64,000 bases of DNA from NCBI GenBank assembly GCA_914767715.1, contig OU612073.1, positions 8,928,001 through 8,992,000 of the forward strand. The letters run 5' to 3'. Under the pieces are notes generated by a model. That model was not told where the DNA came from and made no database searches. It was given only the letters and a program-made list of their open reading frames with translations. The translations under genes were made by a program, and so were the position numbers. Positions within the stretch are counted from its first letter, which is position 1, and the number at the start of each line of letters is the position of its first letter. Origin of the DNA: Membranipora membranacea. Its lineage: Eukaryota > Bryozoa > Gymnolaemata > Cheilostomatida > Membraniporidae. Below are positions 62,166 through 64,000 of the stretch, piece by piece.

Positions 62166-62365
62166 TTTTTTTTTCATACAACCACTGTGGGTTAAAAAGA
62201 AGTGAGTTAACATCACAAGTCTGTCTCTGTCTGAAAATTGAGAAATACAGGTGCCATATTCGACTCCAAATTGCTCTCAGTTTGCAGGCATGAGCAAACC
62301 CGGGACCTCCAACTAATGCGCGTTAAAGGGCAGGCACTCTTACCAACTGAGCTACCTCCTACTGC
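62166..62365 (-). mobile_element. tRNA-derived SINE, copy 2
   Basis: Same insertion as 44,817-45,009, with a longer A-tail (T10 on the plus strand) and a slightly better B-box region (GGTCCCGGGTTTGC). It lies a few bases past the GTAAAG donor of the KH-like exon at 62,371-62,566. Confidence 0.82.
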
Positions 62366-62370
62366 TTTAC

Positions 62371-62566
62371 CTGGCTTACAGTAAGCTCGGTGATCCACAC
62401 TCTGAGAGGGGATCACTCCAATCGTCTGCTAAAATCAGCCTCTTCATCTCATTTCTCAATAGAGGAATCGCTTCATCTACCTTCTCTTTTGGAACCCAAT
62501 GAACTGAATAATAGCTTGGCAGTATTTGAAGGATGCTTGTAGTTGAGCAAGTGTTCGGTTGAATAT
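62371..62566 (-). pseudogene. KH-like exon, double frameshift
   Basis: 196 bp version of 45,015-45,211. It shares the one-base loss in the DDWS region (GAGTGATCCCC). It has a second loss in CCAAAAGAGAAGGTAGATG, which puts TAG in the original frame. It is beyond use as a normal coding exon. The block IPLLRNEMKRLILADDWS is still readable. Confidence 0.8.
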
Positions 62567-62911
62567 CTGAATGAATAAAAGATATCATGAGTAAAGTCAA
62601 GTCAAGTACAGTCATCACTACCATCCTAACCAGTAGTATTCCCTACTACAATAGACACAAATTATTGTGGACAAACACTGATGCCATTGAACAAGCAAAT
62701 CAACGTTGTTGAAGCAGGAGAGTGAAATGCTCCTTTAGCCACGGGTCTATGTCTTCCCATGTTCTAGTTAATATTGAGTCTGCAAACCTTCTGCCTTTCA
62801 TCTGCCTATTCCCCTACTTTCCCGAAAATTCAGTGAGCAGGAAAAGATTTCATCTGATTCGCAATTGGTCGATTGAACTAAAAAGTAAATGAAATATAAG
62901 TTATAGATAAC

Positions 62912-63130
62912 CTGATAACACATGTCATCAGAGTAAATAACCAGCAGGACTTCTTGTATAGAGCTCCTCGGGTTAGTGCTCAGATGGCTGAGTGCGGTGT
63001 CAATCATGCATTTGGAGACACGTTGCATTGAGTAATTCAGTCGACCAATTCCGACAGCCGGAAGGACAACTCTTTTGACCTGGCTACTACAAAAGCTATC
63101 CATTGCTGAAGCAATCTCGTCTTGCAATAC
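62912..63130 (-). CDS. C-terminal half-macro exon, copy 2 (possible gene B exon)
   Basis: 73 open codons between TTTTAG| and |GTTATC, phase 0 at both ends. It contains VVLPAVGIGRLNYSMQ, the macro loop 2, with Ile where gene A has Thr (PAVGTG). It ends SIQEVLLVIYSDDMCYQ. It could splice to 61,390 in frame by skipping the broken exon, or be part of a dead duplicate as at 45,544-45,762. Confidence 0.65.
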
Positions 63131-64000
63131 CTAAAATATTTAATATACAGCGTTGCCTTTGTCCACATAATTCAATGTACTGAGAAGTTTCAAGATCAAC
63201 AGTTTGTCTCTCATCCACTAAGGAGATTTTGATCAGTCAACTTTACCCTGGCTAAATACAATTAATGAGAATGTTTTCACAGGTACCAATGCATGAGGTC
63301 ATCACTTTCATCATTTTTCCATCTTTCTGACCAGTATTTTGGCTAGCCTGTCTTGACAAGCTTTGTTTGGGGGTGGGCGGGTGGGTGTTGCTGCTATTAT
63401 ATATTCTTCCTCATACAATGTTCCTAAGTTACCATTAACAATAACACACACTCTGAACCTAGCTTCTGAGGCAGGAGCATCGGTTTCAGTGCTAGGGCCA
63501 CAATTGAGCCGTATAGGAATGCGGAGGCTACAACATTCGTACCGTTATGCAGGTTTATTGGGTTGTACGCACAGTGAACTCACAATATATGTCCTCACAT
63601 CAGTGCTATTAAATGTGATACAACTTCTTTCACTATTTTCCTCTTTTACATTGTGTTTCTATGTGTTCCTGGCTTGATTTGGCTAATTTGACGAACTGAA
63701 AGAAAAATAAAAAGTGAACAGGCATGTAGCTCTTCCCAGAGTATGAGCAGTGAAAATGTTCTATTTCATCAGGCTACATTATGTTTGCTGTTGTTGTAGC
63801 TATCTAGTTTGCAAAGAATTTCTGTCAGCAACTACTTTGCTATGCTATCATGGTTTGTTTTACCCAAATCTTGGGATGCATCTGAATAACTAACTTGTTT
63901 CATGCTTGATAATCAATCCTGTCATTAATGGCTGGACCTCAAGCTACAAAAAAAAACATTTTTGCAGGATTTAGAACTTTATATTCTGCAACTTAAATAT
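63131..64000. other. Flank of the duplicated segment; no exon recognised
   Basis: Nearly identical to 45,763-46,632. A plus-strand frame of about 100 codons starting at 63,363 (63,363-63,677, and 45,995-46,318) is preserved in both copies only because the copies are young. It resembles nothing I know and ends differently in the two. No macro N-terminal exon is seen before the window ends. Confidence 0.5.

Overview
This is eukaryotic, almost certainly animal, nuclear DNA. It holds spliced genes with GT-AG introns of about 0.3-1.6 kb, tRNA-derived SINEs, a hAT-type DNA transposon and a very large satellite array. The genes encode PARP14-like mono-ADP-ribosyltransferases with KH-like, macro, WWE and PARP catalytic parts. 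Lineage-specific expansions of this family are common in invertebrates such as sponges, cnidarians, molluscs, echinoderms and lancelets. I cannot fix the phylum from the sequence alone.

Layout. (1) Bases 1 to about 39,250 are one uninterrupted head-to-tail array of a ~335 bp satellite, roughly 117 copies, all in the same orientation and running off the left edge. Bases 1-32,650 are highly homogeneous and contain nested multi-monomer duplications. Bases 32,650-39,250 are an older, more diverged subfamily that forms the array edge. The many ~60-100 codon antisense ORFs in the array are by-products of the repeat and are not annotated as genes. (2) Bases 39,251-44,814 are a gene-poor transition zone made of dispersed repeats. 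(3) Bases 44,815-46,632 are a partial duplicate of 62,166-64,000, carrying a half-macro exon and a frameshifted KH-like exon of a PARP14-like gene plus a tRNA-SINE. (4) Bases 48,100-56,608 on the minus strand hold gene A, a seven-exon PARP14-like gene (about 948 codons as modelled). The central part of its macro domain is not visible. A 935 bp hAT element with an 8 bp target-site duplication sits in one intron. (5) Bases 58,808-61,656 on the minus strand hold the 3' half of gene B, a paralogue with the same exon order and intron phases. (6) Bases 62,085-63,130 hold further KH-like and macro exon copies, some broken, that are either upstream exons of gene B or pseudo-exons.

All PARP14-like material lies on the minus strand, as expected for a tandem cluster that grew by unequal exchange and is still shedding broken copies. 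Both complete catalytic domains keep the His and Tyr of the PARP triad but have Val where polymerising PARPs have Glu. That predicts mono-ADP-ribosylation, not polymer synthesis. Exon limits come from reading splice sites and homology between the copies by eye; no database search was possible.
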